From NCBI GenBank assembly GCA_017472605.1, contig JAFUPV010000006.1:1-64000 (forward strand): 64,000 bases of DNA, given 5' to 3'. The DNA comes from Lachnospiraceae bacterium. GTDB taxonomy: Bacteria > Bacillota > Clostridia > Lachnospirales > Lachnospiraceae. The notes below the pieces were generated by a model that was given only the letters and a program-made list of their open reading frames with translations, was not told the DNA's origin and made no database searches. The first letter of the stretch is position 1, and each line of letters starts with the position of its first letter. Below, piece by piece: positions 35,362 through 44,011 of this stretch. The translations under genes were made by a program, and so were the position numbers.

Positions 35362-36546
35362 TCACGCCTGCTCCCGATACTTCCGAAGCAGCGACTGCAG
35401 CTTCTCGGTCGGATCCAGCGTTTTTCCAATCGGAACATCGTGGTTGAGAGAATTGATGATGGCAGCAGTGAATTTGCTCATGTCTGCCTCGATGTACCAT
35501 TCCTTGGTAAACAGCTCCGGATCGCGGTAGTTCAGGTTGGTAGTGATTACGTTGTCGATGTAGCCTCTTGCGTAGAAGTCATCGAACTTTTGGAAGCCGT
35601 CGGTGAACAGACCGAAGGTACAGCAGACCATTACCTTGTCGGCACCGCGGTCTTTCAGCTCTCTTGCGGTATCCAGCATGCTTTCGCCGGAGGAAATCAT
35701 GTCATCCACAATCAGAACGGTCTTGCCCTTTACGTCAGCGCCGAGGAATTCGTGGGCTACGATCGGGTTCTTTCCGTTGACAACGGTGGAGTAGTCACGG
35801 CGCTTATAGAACATACCCATGTCAACGCCAAGGTTGTTGGCAAGGTAAACCGAACGACTCATGGCGCCCTCGTCCGGGCTGATGACCATTAAGTGCTCCT
35901 TATCAATCTTCAGATCCGGAACGCGCTTTAACAGGGCTTTTACGAACTGATACGGCGGCTGGAAATTGTCGAAACCGCTTAACGGGATGGAGTTCTGAAC
36001 ACGCGGGTCGTGGGCATCAAAGGTGATGATGTTGGATACGCCCATTCCGACCAGCTCCTGAAGCGCCCAGGCACAGTCAAGGGATTCGCGTCTGGTACGC
36101 TTGTGCTGGCGTCCTTCATAGAGGAACGGCATCACAACGTTTACACGGCGGGCATTGCCGCAGCAGCCAATCAGACGTTTCAGATCCTGAAAATGGTTGT
36201 CGGGAGACATGTGGTTTACTTCACCGCTGACTGTGTAGGTCAGGCTGTAGTTGGTAACGTCAACCATCGCGAAAATATCCATTCCGCGAACGGACTCTTT
36301 CAGAACACATTTTGCTTCACCTGAACCAAAGCGGGAGCAGCTGAACTTCAGCAGATAGGAATCTGCATCGTAGCCGCGAAAATCAAGACTTCCTTTCCGG
36401 GCAAGAAGCGCTTCCGCATCGTGACGACGGAATGCGACAATGTGATCGTTGACGGCATTGGCAAAATCGGCGCTGCCGGCCAGTGCTGCAATTTTCAGGG
36501 GTCCTACGGGAATATTGTCCTCAAAAACATAATCCTTATTAGCCAT
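35362..36546 (-). CDS. prs: Ribose-phosphate pyrophosphokinase (long form)
   Basis: A 394-residue PRPP synthetase, which makes PRPP from ribose-5-phosphate and ATP for nucleotide, histidine and tryptophan synthesis. The PRPP-binding motif LIVDDMISSGES lies around residues 275-286, and the ATP/ribose-phosphate regions (FDAHDPRVQN near 185; SPDEGAMSR near 225) are present. It is some 75 residues longer than the common 310-320, with extra sequence mostly in the N-terminal half; such long forms occur in Lachnospiraceae. The ATG at 36546 follows GGAGG. It is a leftward single-gene unit. Confidence 0.92.
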   Translation of the reverse strand: MANKDYVFEDNIPVGPLKIAALAGSADFANAVNDHIVAFRRHDAEALLARKGSLDFRGYDADSYLLKFSCSRFGSGEAKCVLKESVRGMDIFAMVDVTNYSLTYTVSGEVNHMSPDNHFQDLKRLIGCCGNARRVNVVMPFLYEGRQHKRTRRESLDCAWALQELVGMGVSNIITFDAHDPRVQNSIPLSGFDNFQPPYQFVKALLKRVPDLKIDKEHLMVISPDEGAMSRSVYLANNLGVDMGMFYKRRDYSTVVNGKNPIVAHEFLGADVKGKTVLIVDDMISSGESMLDTARELKDRGADKVMVCCTFGLFTDGFQKFDDFYARGYIDNVITTNLNYRDPELFTKEWYIEADMSKFTAAIINSLNHDVPIGKTLDPTEKLQSLLRKYREQA

Positions 36547-36669
36547 TTCATCCTCCACACCGCAATATGTGCGGCCTTTGTTGTTTCAGCATTCAGAAGA
36601 CAGCCGGGACAGAATGTCCGTCCTCCCTGAACACCGCGTAAAAATCTGGTAAAAACCATACCACTCATA

Positions 36670-36699
36670 TTTATACCATTAGTTAAATTCATTCGTCAA
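36670..36699 (-). promoter_or_regulatory. Putative sigma-A promoter of prs
   Basis: Minus strand TTGACG (36699-36694), 18-bp spacer, TATAAA (36675-36670); about 120 nt of leader before the prs start. Confidence 0.65.
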
Positions 36700-36716
36700 G
36701 GCTAAAACAGCAATTC

Positions 36717-36745
36717 TTTACAAATTACTGTTTTATTGTTATAAT
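36717..36745 (+). promoter_or_regulatory. Sigma-A promoter for the DUF512-der-plsY-gpsA operon
   Basis: TTTACA (36717-36722), 17-bp spacer, TATAAT (36740-36745). Close to consensus and divergent from the prs promoter, only 18 bp away. Confidence 0.8.
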
Positions 36746-36808
36746 ATCCGTGAAGCAGTGAGCCGCGCGCGGCACTTGCATGAATGAAAAGAAATCAGGA
36801 GTTTGTTT

Positions 36809-38173
36809 ATGAGAAAAACATATGCTCATCAGATAAAGTCAGTGGCATCCGGCTCCATCGGCGAGGAACTGGAGCTGGAGCCGGGAGATAAGATTCTGGA
36901 AATCAACGGCGAGATCATTGAGGACATCCTCGACTATCGCTACTACATTCAGAACGAAGAAATCTCAATGGTTGTCGAAAAAAAGGATGGAACGCAGGTC
37001 GATTGGGAGTTTGATAAGGAATTATATGAGGATCTTGGAATCGAGTTTGAAAGCGGTCTGATGTCTGATTACCGTTCCTGCACCAATCAGTGCATTTTCT
37101 GTTTCATTGACCAGATGCCGCCCGGCATGCGGGAAACGCTTTATTTTAAGGATGACGATGCAAGACTGTCCTTTTTGCAGGGAAACTATATTACGATGAC
37201 CAACATGAAGCAGCATGATCTGGACCGGATTGTAAAGTACCATTTATCTCCTATTAATATATCTGTACAGACAACCAATCCGGAACTTCGCTGCATGATG
37301 CTCCATAACCGGTTTGCCGGAGATATCATGGAAAAGATGCAGATGCTCAAAGAAGCGGGAATTGAGATGAATGGACAGATTGTTCTCTGCAAAGGGGTCA
37401 ATGATGGAAAGGAGCTGGCTCGAAGCCTCCGCGATCTGGCCGGTCTCTATCCGCAGATGGAAAGCGTTTCTGTTGTGCCGGTAGGATTGAGCAAATACAG
37501 GGATGGCCTGTACCCGCTTGAGCCGCTGACAAAAGAGGATGCAGAAAACGCACTTGCGGTCATTGAGGAGATTCAGAGGGAAATGTACGATCAGCATGGA
37601 ACCCATTTTGTCCATGCCAGTGACGAATTCTATCTTCTGGCAGAACGGGACCTGCCGGAGGAAGAATGCTATGACGGCTATGTTCAGCTGGAGAACGGTG
37701 TGGGAATGCTGCGCCTGCTGATCGAGGAAACGTCCTGGGCGCTGGAAGAAATGGACGGGGATGACCGTGTGCGGACCATTTCCCTTGCCACTGGAAAACT
37801 GGCTTACCCCTACCTCTTCCGGATTGCGGAGCAGGTGATGACAAAGTTTCCGGGGATCCGGATCCATGTCTATGCGATTCGGAATGAGTTCTTTGGGGAA
37901 ACAATCACGGTATCCGGTCTGATCACCGGAACGGACCTGAAAGAGCAGTTGAAAGACCGAGAGCTTGGTGATGTGCTTCTTCTTCCTGCGAACATGTTCC
38001 GCAGCGGCGAAGAAGTCTTTCTTGATGATATCAGCTGTAAGGAATTGGAAAATGCTTTACAAGTTCCGATAAATATTGTAAAATCAGACGGTCAGGACCT
38101 GATTCTTGCCATGATCGGTGAAGAACGGGAGAACGGAGGACTTCTCCATTCGCCATATGAGCAGGAGGGCTGA
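36809..38173 (+). CDS. DUF512 family protein (PDZ plus radical-SAM-like cysteine motif)
   Basis: A 454-residue protein of the DUF512 family, widespread next to der in clostridia and of unknown function. Residues 1-75 form a PDZ-like domain ([20 protein letters not shown]). The cysteine motif CTNQCIFC is at about residues 91-98, followed by a radical-SAM-like barrel and the DUF512 region to the C-terminus ([20 protein letters not shown] near 395). The ATG at 36809 has AGGAG 7 nt upstream; TTG at 36803 is the alternative. The der gene begins 19 bp downstream. Confidence 0.92.
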   Translation: MRKTYAHQIKSVASGSIGEELELEPGDKILEINGEIIEDILDYRYYIQNEEISMVVEKKDGTQVDWEFDKELYEDLGIEFESGLMSDYRSCTNQCIFCFIDQMPPGMRETLYFKDDDARLSFLQGNYITMTNMKQHDLDRIVKYHLSPINISVQTTNPELRCMMLHNRFAGDIMEKMQMLKEAGIEMNGQIVLCKGVNDGKELARSLRDLAGLYPQMESVSVVPVGLSKYRDGLYPLEPLTKEDAENALAVIEEIQREMYDQHGTHFVHASDEFYLLAERDLPEEECYDGYVQLENGVGMLRLLIEETSWALEEMDGDDRVRTISLATGKLAYPYLFRIAEQVMTKFPGIRIHVYAIRNEFFGETITVSGLITGTDLKEQLKDRELGDVLLLPANMFRSGEEVFLDDISCKELENALQVPINIVKSDGQDLILAMIGEERENGGLLHSPYEQEG

Positions 38174-38192
38174 CAAAGGAGGAAATAGTTTT

Positions 38193-39521
38193 ATGAGTAA
38201 ACCAATTGTCGCGATTGTCGGAAGACCAAATGTCGGAAAATCAACACTGTTTAATGTGCTGGCCGGCGACACGATTTCCATTGTAAAAGATACGCCCGGT
38301 GTGACCAGAGACCGCATCTACGCAGACTGCACCTGGCTGAATTATCAGTTCACTCTGATCGATACCGGCGGTATTGAGCCGGATTCATCGGACATCATTC
38401 TGTCTCAGATGCGCGAGCAGGCAGAAATCGCCATTGATACGGCGGATGTGATCCTGTTCATGACGGATGTGAAGCAGGGCCTGGTCGATTCCGACGGAAA
38501 AGTGGCAGATATGCTTCGCCGCAGCCATAAACCGGTTGTTCTCTGTGTCAATAAGGTGGATTCCTTTAAAAAGCAGGAAGCCGACGTCTATGAGTTCTAC
38601 AATCTTGGAATCGGTGATCCCTATGCGGTATCGGCAGCCAACCGCCAGGGACTTGGTGATCTGCTGGAAGCTGTTGTTGCCCATTTCAAACCGGAAGATG
38701 CCGACGCGCCGGAAGATGAGCGTCCGCGTATCGCCATCGTCGGAAAGCCGAATGTTGGAAAGTCTTCCATTGTAAATCGTCTTGTCGGTGAAAACCGCGT
38801 GATCGTTTCCGATATCGCAGGAACAACAAGAGATGCAGTCGATACGCCGCTTGTGCGCGGAGATAAGGAGTATGTGCTGATTGATACAGCCGGTCTGCGC
38901 CGCAAGAGTAAGATCAAAGAAGAGCTGGAACGCTACAGCATCATCCGTACCGTAGCGGCAGTTGAGAGAGCGGATGTGGTTGTGCTTGTAATCGATGCCC
39001 AGGAAGGCGTGACAGAGCAGGATGCAAAGATTGCCGGAATTGCCCATGAGCGCGGCAAGGGCATCATCATTGCCGTGAACAAATGGGATGCCATCAAGAA
39101 GGATGACAAAACCATGTACCGGTTTACCGAGCAGATCCGTGAAATTCTGTCCTACCTGGACTATGCGGAGACGCTGTTCATTTCGGCAAAGACCGGTCAG
39201 CGCCTGGATCGTCTGTTTGAGATCGCGGATATGGTTATTCAGAATCAGAATCAGCGTGTTGCAACAGGTGTTCTCAATGAGATCATGACGGAAGCGGTTA
39301 CCATGCAGCAGCCGCCGTCTGACAAAGGACGCCGCCTGAAACTGTTCTACATGACCCAGGTAGCGGTAAAGCCGCCGACATTCGTGATCTTTGTAAACGA
39401 CAAAAAACTGATGCATTATTCCTACACCAGATACATTGAAAATCAGATCAGAAAGGCCTTTGGATTCCGCGGTACTTCGCTGAAATTCATTATCAGAGAA
39501 CGAAAGGACGATAACGTATGA
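38193..39521 (+). CDS. der: Ribosome biogenesis GTPase Der (EngA)
   Basis: A 442-residue protein with two tandem GTPase domains: GRPNVGKST (residues about 9-17) with NKVD near 118, and GKPNVGKSS (near 183) with NKWD near 295, followed by the C-terminal KH-like domain. It is needed for 50S ribosome assembly. AAAGGAGG precedes ATG 38193. Its last four bases overlap the plsY start (ATGA), showing translational coupling. Confidence 0.97.
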   Translation: MSKPIVAIVGRPNVGKSTLFNVLAGDTISIVKDTPGVTRDRIYADCTWLNYQFTLIDTGGIEPDSSDIILSQMREQAEIAIDTADVILFMTDVKQGLVDSDGKVADMLRRSHKPVVLCVNKVDSFKKQEADVYEFYNLGIGDPYAVSAANRQGLGDLLEAVVAHFKPEDADAPEDERPRIAIVGKPNVGKSSIVNRLVGENRVIVSDIAGTTRDAVDTPLVRGDKEYVLIDTAGLRRKSKIKEELERYSIIRTVAAVERADVVVLVIDAQEGVTEQDAKIAGIAHERGKGIIIAVNKWDAIKKDDKTMYRFTEQIREILSYLDYAETLFISAKTGQRLDRLFEIADMVIQNQNQRVATGVLNEIMTEAVTMQQPPSDKGRRLKLFYMTQVAVKPPTFVIFVNDKKLMHYSYTRYIENQIRKAFGFRGTSLKFIIRERKDDNV

Positions 39522-40150
39522 TTCGCGTATTGCTGCTGATAATCGGCTATTGCTGCGGTCTGCTGCAGACAGGCTATCTCTACGGAAAGATGAACGGAAT
39601 TGATATCCGTTCCAAAGGAAGCGGAAATTCCGGCGCGACCAATACGCTTCGTGTCCTTGGAAAAAAGGCGGGACTGATCGTGTTCCTGGGCGATTTTCTG
39701 AAATCACTGATCCCATGCGTCATTGTCCGTTCGCTGTTTGGCGATTCGGAAGGCGTTCTTGTGTACATGCTGTACATGGCGCTGGGAGTCATTCTCGGAC
39801 ATAACTACCCATGCTATCTGAACTTCAGGGGAGGAAAGGGAATTGCATGCACGGCTGGTCTGATCCTTGCTCTTGACATTCGGATCGGAGTTGTCTGCCT
39901 GGCTGCTTTCATTGCAGTTGTGGCAATCACGAGATTTGTCTCCCTTGGTTCTCTGTTTGTGACGACGATCAATCTGATCATGGCGATCATCTTCTGGAAG
40001 ATTGGATGGTTTACCGTTGGAGCCGGGTTTGTCCCGGAATATGTGATCCTGTTGGCTGTGATTACCGCACTTTCCTATGTTCGCCACCGCGCAAACATTG
40101 TGCGTCTGATGAACGGAACAGAAAATAAAATCGGTCAGAAAAAATCATGA
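39518..40150 (+). CDS. plsY: Glycerol-3-phosphate acyltransferase PlsY
   Basis: A 210-residue polytopic membrane enzyme using acyl phosphate to acylate glycerol-3-phosphate, the first step of phospholipid synthesis. The motifs [12 protein letters not shown] (about residues 34-45), [17 protein letters not shown] (about 93-109) and a C-terminal RHRANI segment are those of PlsY. It overlaps der by 4 bp and is followed by gpsA, which makes its substrate glycerol-3-phosphate. Confidence 0.96.
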   Translation: MIRVLLLIIGYCCGLLQTGYLYGKMNGIDIRSKGSGNSGATNTLRVLGKKAGLIVFLGDFLKSLIPCVIVRSLFGDSEGVLVYMLYMALGVILGHNYPCYLNFRGGKGIACTAGLILALDIRIGVVCLAAFIAVVAITRFVSLGSLFVTTINLIMAIIFWKIGWFTVGAGFVPEYVILLAVITALSYVRHRANIVRLMNGTENKIGQKKS

Positions 40151-40229
40151 GTGGATTCTGTGGGGAGAGACTGCATTCAGAAGATATATGACGGAGTAAA
40201 TTGCGCCATGAGCGCGGAAAGAGGTTGTT

Positions 40230-41240
40230 ATGGCACAAGTCAGTATTATTGGAACCGGCACCTGGGGAATCGCTCTGGGAATCATGCTGGCAGAAAATGG
40301 GCATCAGGTGACGGCCTGGTCAGCGATCCCTGCGGAAATTGAACAGTTAAAGGCAACATATTCCTGCAAAAATCTTCCTGGTGTCCGGATTCCGGATTCC
40401 ATCACGTTTACAACAAGCCTGGAAGAAGCATGCACAAAGAAAGAACTGCTGGTTCTGTCAGTGCCGTCTGTCTTCACAAGAGGTGTGGCAAGGCAGATGA
40501 AACCGTTTGTGAAAGAGGGACAGCTGATCGTCGATGTGGCAAAAGGAATCGAGGAATCGACGCTGATGACGATGTCACAGCAGATTGAGGAAGAGCTTTC
40601 CATGGCAAACGTTGCGGTACTGTCCGGGCCAAGCCATGCGGAAGAGGTGAGCCGGAAAATCCCAACCACCTGTGTGGCTGGTGCCCGCGACAAAGAGACG
40701 GCACAGACGGTTCAGAATTTCTTCATGTCTCCTGTGTTCCGCATTTACACCAGCCCGGATATCATCGGAATTGAGCTTGGAGGCGCGCTGAAGAACGTGA
40801 TCGCTCTGGCAGCCGGCATTTCCGATGGACTTGGCTGCGGAGACAATACAAAAGCGGCTCTGATGACAAGAGGAATTGCAGAGATCAGTCGTCTTGGTGT
40901 GAAAATGGGCGGTCATCCGGAGACCTTTTCCGGTTTGTCCGGCATCGGAGACCTGATCGTAACCTGTACCAGCATGCACAGCCGCAACCGCCGCGCCGGA
41001 ATCCTGATCGGCCAGGGAAAATCCATGCAGGAGGCAATGGATGAGGTGCAGATGGTTGTGGAAGGTGTCTATTCCGCAAAAGCAGCGCTGGCGCTTGGAA
41101 AGAAATACGGCGTTTCTCTGCCGATCATTGAGCAGGTCAATGCCGTGCTGTTCGACGGAAAATCGGCAAAAGAGGCTTTGGCTGATCTGATGGGAAGAGA
41201 CAAAACAGCAGAAGCGGATTTTTCTTCTGTTGAGTGGTAA
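40230..41240 (+). CDS. gpsA: Glycerol-3-phosphate dehydrogenase [NAD(P)+]
   Basis: A 336-residue GpsA. IIGTGTWGIALG (about residues 6-17) is the dinucleotide-binding loop, and GPSHAEEVS (near 134) and GGALKNVIALAAGISDGLG (about 182-200) hold the catalytic lysine region. It reduces dihydroxyacetone phosphate to glycerol-3-phosphate for PlsY. AAGAGGTTGTT precedes the ATG. The der-plsY-gpsA-spoIVA order matches Bacillus and other clostridia. A terminator follows. Confidence 0.96.
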   Translation: MAQVSIIGTGTWGIALGIMLAENGHQVTAWSAIPAEIEQLKATYSCKNLPGVRIPDSITFTTSLEEACTKKELLVLSVPSVFTRGVARQMKPFVKEGQLIVDVAKGIEESTLMTMSQQIEEELSMANVAVLSGPSHAEEVSRKIPTTCVAGARDKETAQTVQNFFMSPVFRIYTSPDIIGIELGGALKNVIALAAGISDGLGCGDNTKAALMTRGIAEISRLGVKMGGHPETFSGLSGIGDLIVTCTSMHSRNRRAGILIGQGKSMQEAMDEVQMVVEGVYSAKAALALGKKYGVSLPIIEQVNAVLFDGKSAKEALADLMGRDKTAEADFSSVEW

Positions 41241-41268
41241 TTCAATAACGGCCAGGAGGCAGGAACAG

Positions 41269-41325
41269 AAAAGGGAACCGGAAGATGGTGCATGAACTGT
41301 CTGTCCGGTTTCCTTTTGTTCTTCC
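41269..41325 (+). terminator. Terminator after gpsA
   Basis: A 13-bp stem with one wobble pair (41269-41281 with 41305-41317), A-rich on the 5' arm and ending in TTTT then GTTCTT. Confidence 0.7.
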
Positions 41326-41336
41326 GAAAAGAACTG

Positions 41337-41366
41337 TCATAATCCGTACAACGCTGCATATACATG
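41337..41366 (+). promoter_or_regulatory. Possible sigma-E-type promoter of spoIVA
   Basis: TCATAAT (41337-41343), 15-bp spacer and TATACATG (41359-41366) fit the mother-cell sigma-E pattern (KMATATT, CATACA-T) apart from one base in the -35 and two in the -10. SpoIVA is a sigma-E gene in Bacillus. No sigma-A-like pair stands out here. Confidence 0.45.
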
Positions 41367-41435
41367 GATTAGTAAGAGACAAAGTCCAAACGGGAAGCGG
41401 CCGGTTTGGGCAGTGCTGCAGCAGGAGGCAGATCT

Positions 41436-42911
41436 ATGAAGGAATTCCATGTATACAAAGATATCAGACAACGGACAAACGGAGAAATCTATCTTGGTGT
41501 GGTAGGTCCTGTGAGAACCGGAAAATCAACGTTCATTCGCCGGTTCATGGAACATATGGTTCTTGTGCGGATGGAGGACGGCCCGCAGAAGCAGCGGACC
41601 AGAGACGAATTGCCTCAGGCAGGCTCAGGCCGGATGATCATGACAACGGAACCGAAATTCATTCCGACGGAAGCGGCGTCAGTCAGTCTGGAGGATGGCA
41701 CTTCTGTAAAAATCCGCATGATCGACTGCGTCGGCTTTATGGCAGAAGGTGCTGTCGGGGAAAAGCAGGAGGAGGCGGAGCGCCTGGTTCGCACCCCCTG
41801 GTTTGATCATGAAATTCCGTTTTCACAGGCAGCAGAGATCGGGACTCAGAAAGTGATTGAAGAGCACAGCACGCTTGGAATTGTTGTTACAACGGACGGA
41901 ACCATTGGCGAGCTTTCTCGCGAGGCTTATCTGGCACCGGAGGAGAAGACGGTCAATGAGCTGAAAAAGCTGAAAAAGCCGTTTGTTGTTCTGCTCAACT
42001 CCAGAGAGCCGCTGGAAGAACGTGCGCAGGTGCTGGCAAAACAGCTGAAAGAAAAGTATCAGGTCAGTGTTCTTCCCATGAACTGCGAAAAGCTGGGAAG
42101 CAGCGACATTCTCCGCCTGCTGGAGGAACTGCTGATGGAATTTCCGATCCATGAAATTTTCTTTCAGATCCCGGATTGGATGAAGGTGCTGCCAATGTCC
42201 CATCCGCTGAAGCAGAAGGTAATCCGGCTGGCAAAAACCATACTGAATGACGTTTCGTGCATGAAAGATGCGGAACGCATGGGAAGAACAGAGCTGCCGG
42301 AGGAAATGAAATGTCTTCAGACAGAGAAGCTGAGTCTGGACAGCGGACAGATTACATACAGCATGACAATGAAGCCGGAGGTGTATTTCCGTGTTCTGAC
42401 GGAGTGCGTGGGAATGCCGATCACGTCCGAGGAGCAGCTTCTTCAGACGCTGAAGGCCTATGCGCAGATCCGGGATCAGTACAGTAAGGTGAGAAGTGCC
42501 ATGGAATCGGTTGAACAGAAGGGCTACGGAGTGGTAACGCCGGACCGCGGCCAGATCCTTCTGGATGAACCGCAGGTGATGCGTCATGGAAACCGGTATG
42601 GCGTCAAAATGAAAGCCACAGCACCATCCGTTCACATGATCCGGAGCATGGTAGAGACAGAGATTGCTCCCATTGTAGGAAGTGAACAGCAGGCACAGGA
42701 TCTGATTGAGTACATCAAAAAAAATGCGACAGAACGCGACGGCGGAATCTGGGAAACAAACATCTTCGGAAAATCCATTGAGCAGATTGTCGATGACGGA
42801 ATCAGCGCAAAAATCAATCAGATGACAGATGACTGCCAGCAGAAGCTGCAGGATGCCATGGAAAAGATCATTAATGACAGCAACGGCGGAATGATCTGTA
42901 TCATCATCTGA
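41436..42911 (+). CDS. spoIVA: Stage IV sporulation protein A (coat morphogenetic ATPase)
   Basis: A 491-residue SpoIVA, almost exactly the Bacillus length. GPVRTGKSTFIRRFME (about residues 24-39) is the Walker A motif of the TRAFAC-type ATPase domain, MIDCVGFM near 96 the Walker B/G3 region, and the C-terminus ends in the conserved hydrophobic MICIII used for anchoring to SpoVM/membrane. It polymerises on the forespore surface as the coat basement layer. AGGAGG lies 7 nt before the ATG at 41436. It shows the organism is, or recently was, a spore former. Confidence 0.97.
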   Translation: MKEFHVYKDIRQRTNGEIYLGVVGPVRTGKSTFIRRFMEHMVLVRMEDGPQKQRTRDELPQAGSGRMIMTTEPKFIPTEAASVSLEDGTSVKIRMIDCVGFMAEGAVGEKQEEAERLVRTPWFDHEIPFSQAAEIGTQKVIEEHSTLGIVVTTDGTIGELSREAYLAPEEKTVNELKKLKKPFVVLLNSREPLEERAQVLAKQLKEKYQVSVLPMNCEKLGSSDILRLLEELLMEFPIHEIFFQIPDWMKVLPMSHPLKQKVIRLAKTILNDVSCMKDAERMGRTELPEEMKCLQTEKLSLDSGQITYSMTMKPEVYFRVLTECVGMPITSEEQLLQTLKAYAQIRDQYSKVRSAMESVEQKGYGVVTPDRGQILLDEPQVMRHGNRYGVKMKATAPSVHMIRSMVETEIAPIVGSEQQAQDLIEYIKKNATERDGGIWETNIFGKSIEQIVDDGISAKINQMTDDCQQKLQDAMEKIINDSNGGMICIII

Positions 42912-42977
42912 TCACAGCGGTTACAGCCGGCACTGACACAGGAAGGTCTTCGCAGGGGAAATTGGCACAGCATGTGC

Positions 42978-43006
42978 TTGAAATGAGATAAGTAATATGG
43001 TAAAGT
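42978..43006 (+). promoter_or_regulatory. Putative sigma-A promoter for the HAD phosphatase gene
   Basis: TTGAAA (42978-42983), 17-bp spacer, TAAAGT (43001-43006). A GC-rich hairpin made of GCAGCAGG and CCTGCTG elements (about 43010-43038) follows in the leader. Confidence 0.6.
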
Positions 43007-43070
43007 AGGAGCAGCAGGGCAAAGGTCCTGCTGTTGCTGTATAGAGAATCATGTGAGGCAGGGAGAAAAC

Positions 43071-43862
43071 ATGCTGAAAGAGAAAAAACTGTTTTTATTT
43101 GATATTGACGGAACGGTATGCCAGGGGGCACGTCTGATTGATGGAACGCGGGAATTTCTTCGCGATATCAAGGCCAGCGGCGGACAGTTTGTGTTTATAA
43201 CAAATAATTCAACAAAGAGTATCAATGACTATATCCAGAAATTCCAGCAGCTGGGAATCATGACCGATGCGTCCAATTTTGTAACGGCATCCTATGCATC
43301 GATCCAGTACTTAAAAAAGCATTATCCGGATCAGCTGATCTATGTGATGGGAACAAAATCCCTTGTGCGTGAACTGAAGAATCATCAGATCCGAGTGACA
43401 ACGGACTGTGAGGATCCGGATATTGCCTGTGTGCTTGTTGCCTATGACAATGAGCTGACGTATGAGAAACTGACGGATACCTGCAAGCTGTTAAGTACAG
43501 GAACGGTAGACTATCTGGCAACCAATCCGGATTATGTCTGTCCCATTGAGTTTGGCTTTGTACCGGACTGCGGCGCCATCTGCGAAATGATTGCCCATGC
43601 GGTAAAGCGGATGCCGATGTTTATCGGAAAGCCGGAAACGGTGATGGTAGACGCGTCTCTGAAGCTGAACCACTTTACAAAAGAGGAGACGCTTGTGGTC
43701 GGCGACCGGCTGTATACGGACATTCTCTGCGGTGTGAACGCGGGAGTGGAAACGGCGCTGGTACTGACGGGGGAAGCAACCAGAGAGGATGCCGCGGCAA
43801 GCAGCTACAAGCCGGATTATATTTTTGAAACGGTGGCACAGCTGTATGAAGCGTGGCGTTGA
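43071..43862 (+). CDS. HAD-IIA family phosphatase (NagD-like)
   Basis: A 263-residue HAD hydrolase of subfamily IIA. FLFDIDGTVCQGA (about residues 8-20) has both catalytic aspartates; ITNNSTKS (about 44-51) is motif II, the C2B cap follows, and GKPE (near 190) plus VGDRLYTDI (near 212) are motifs III and IV. Such proteins dephosphorylate sugar phosphates or nucleoside monophosphates; the substrate is not predictable. GGGAG precedes the ATG at 43071. Confidence 0.92.
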   Translation: MLKEKKLFLFDIDGTVCQGARLIDGTREFLRDIKASGGQFVFITNNSTKSINDYIQKFQQLGIMTDASNFVTASYASIQYLKKHYPDQLIYVMGTKSLVRELKNHQIRVTTDCEDPDIACVLVAYDNELTYEKLTDTCKLLSTGTVDYLATNPDYVCPIEFGFVPDCGAICEMIAHAVKRMPMFIGKPETVMVDASLKLNHFTKEETLVVGDRLYTDILCGVNAGVETALVLTGEATREDAAASSYKPDYIFETVAQLYEAWR

Positions 43863-43983
43863 TGGCAGGCATTGACAAGAAACAATGTCAGCAAACCGTG
43901 TCAGCAGGTAATGAAGACCGCGGAAACAAAAAAGCAGTGAAAACAGACTGCCTGATGGGATGTGTCCGGAAGACAGGGATTTG

Positions 43984-43997
43984 TGAGCGTACGCTCA
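43984..43997. promoter_or_regulatory. 14-bp perfect palindrome just before the amidase ribosome binding site
   Basis: TGAGCGTACGCTCA directly abuts GAGGAGG. As DNA it could be an operator; as RNA it is too tight (no loop) to form a strong hairpin. Confidence 0.55.
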
Positions 43998-44011
43998 GAG
44001 GAGGAAAGCGG

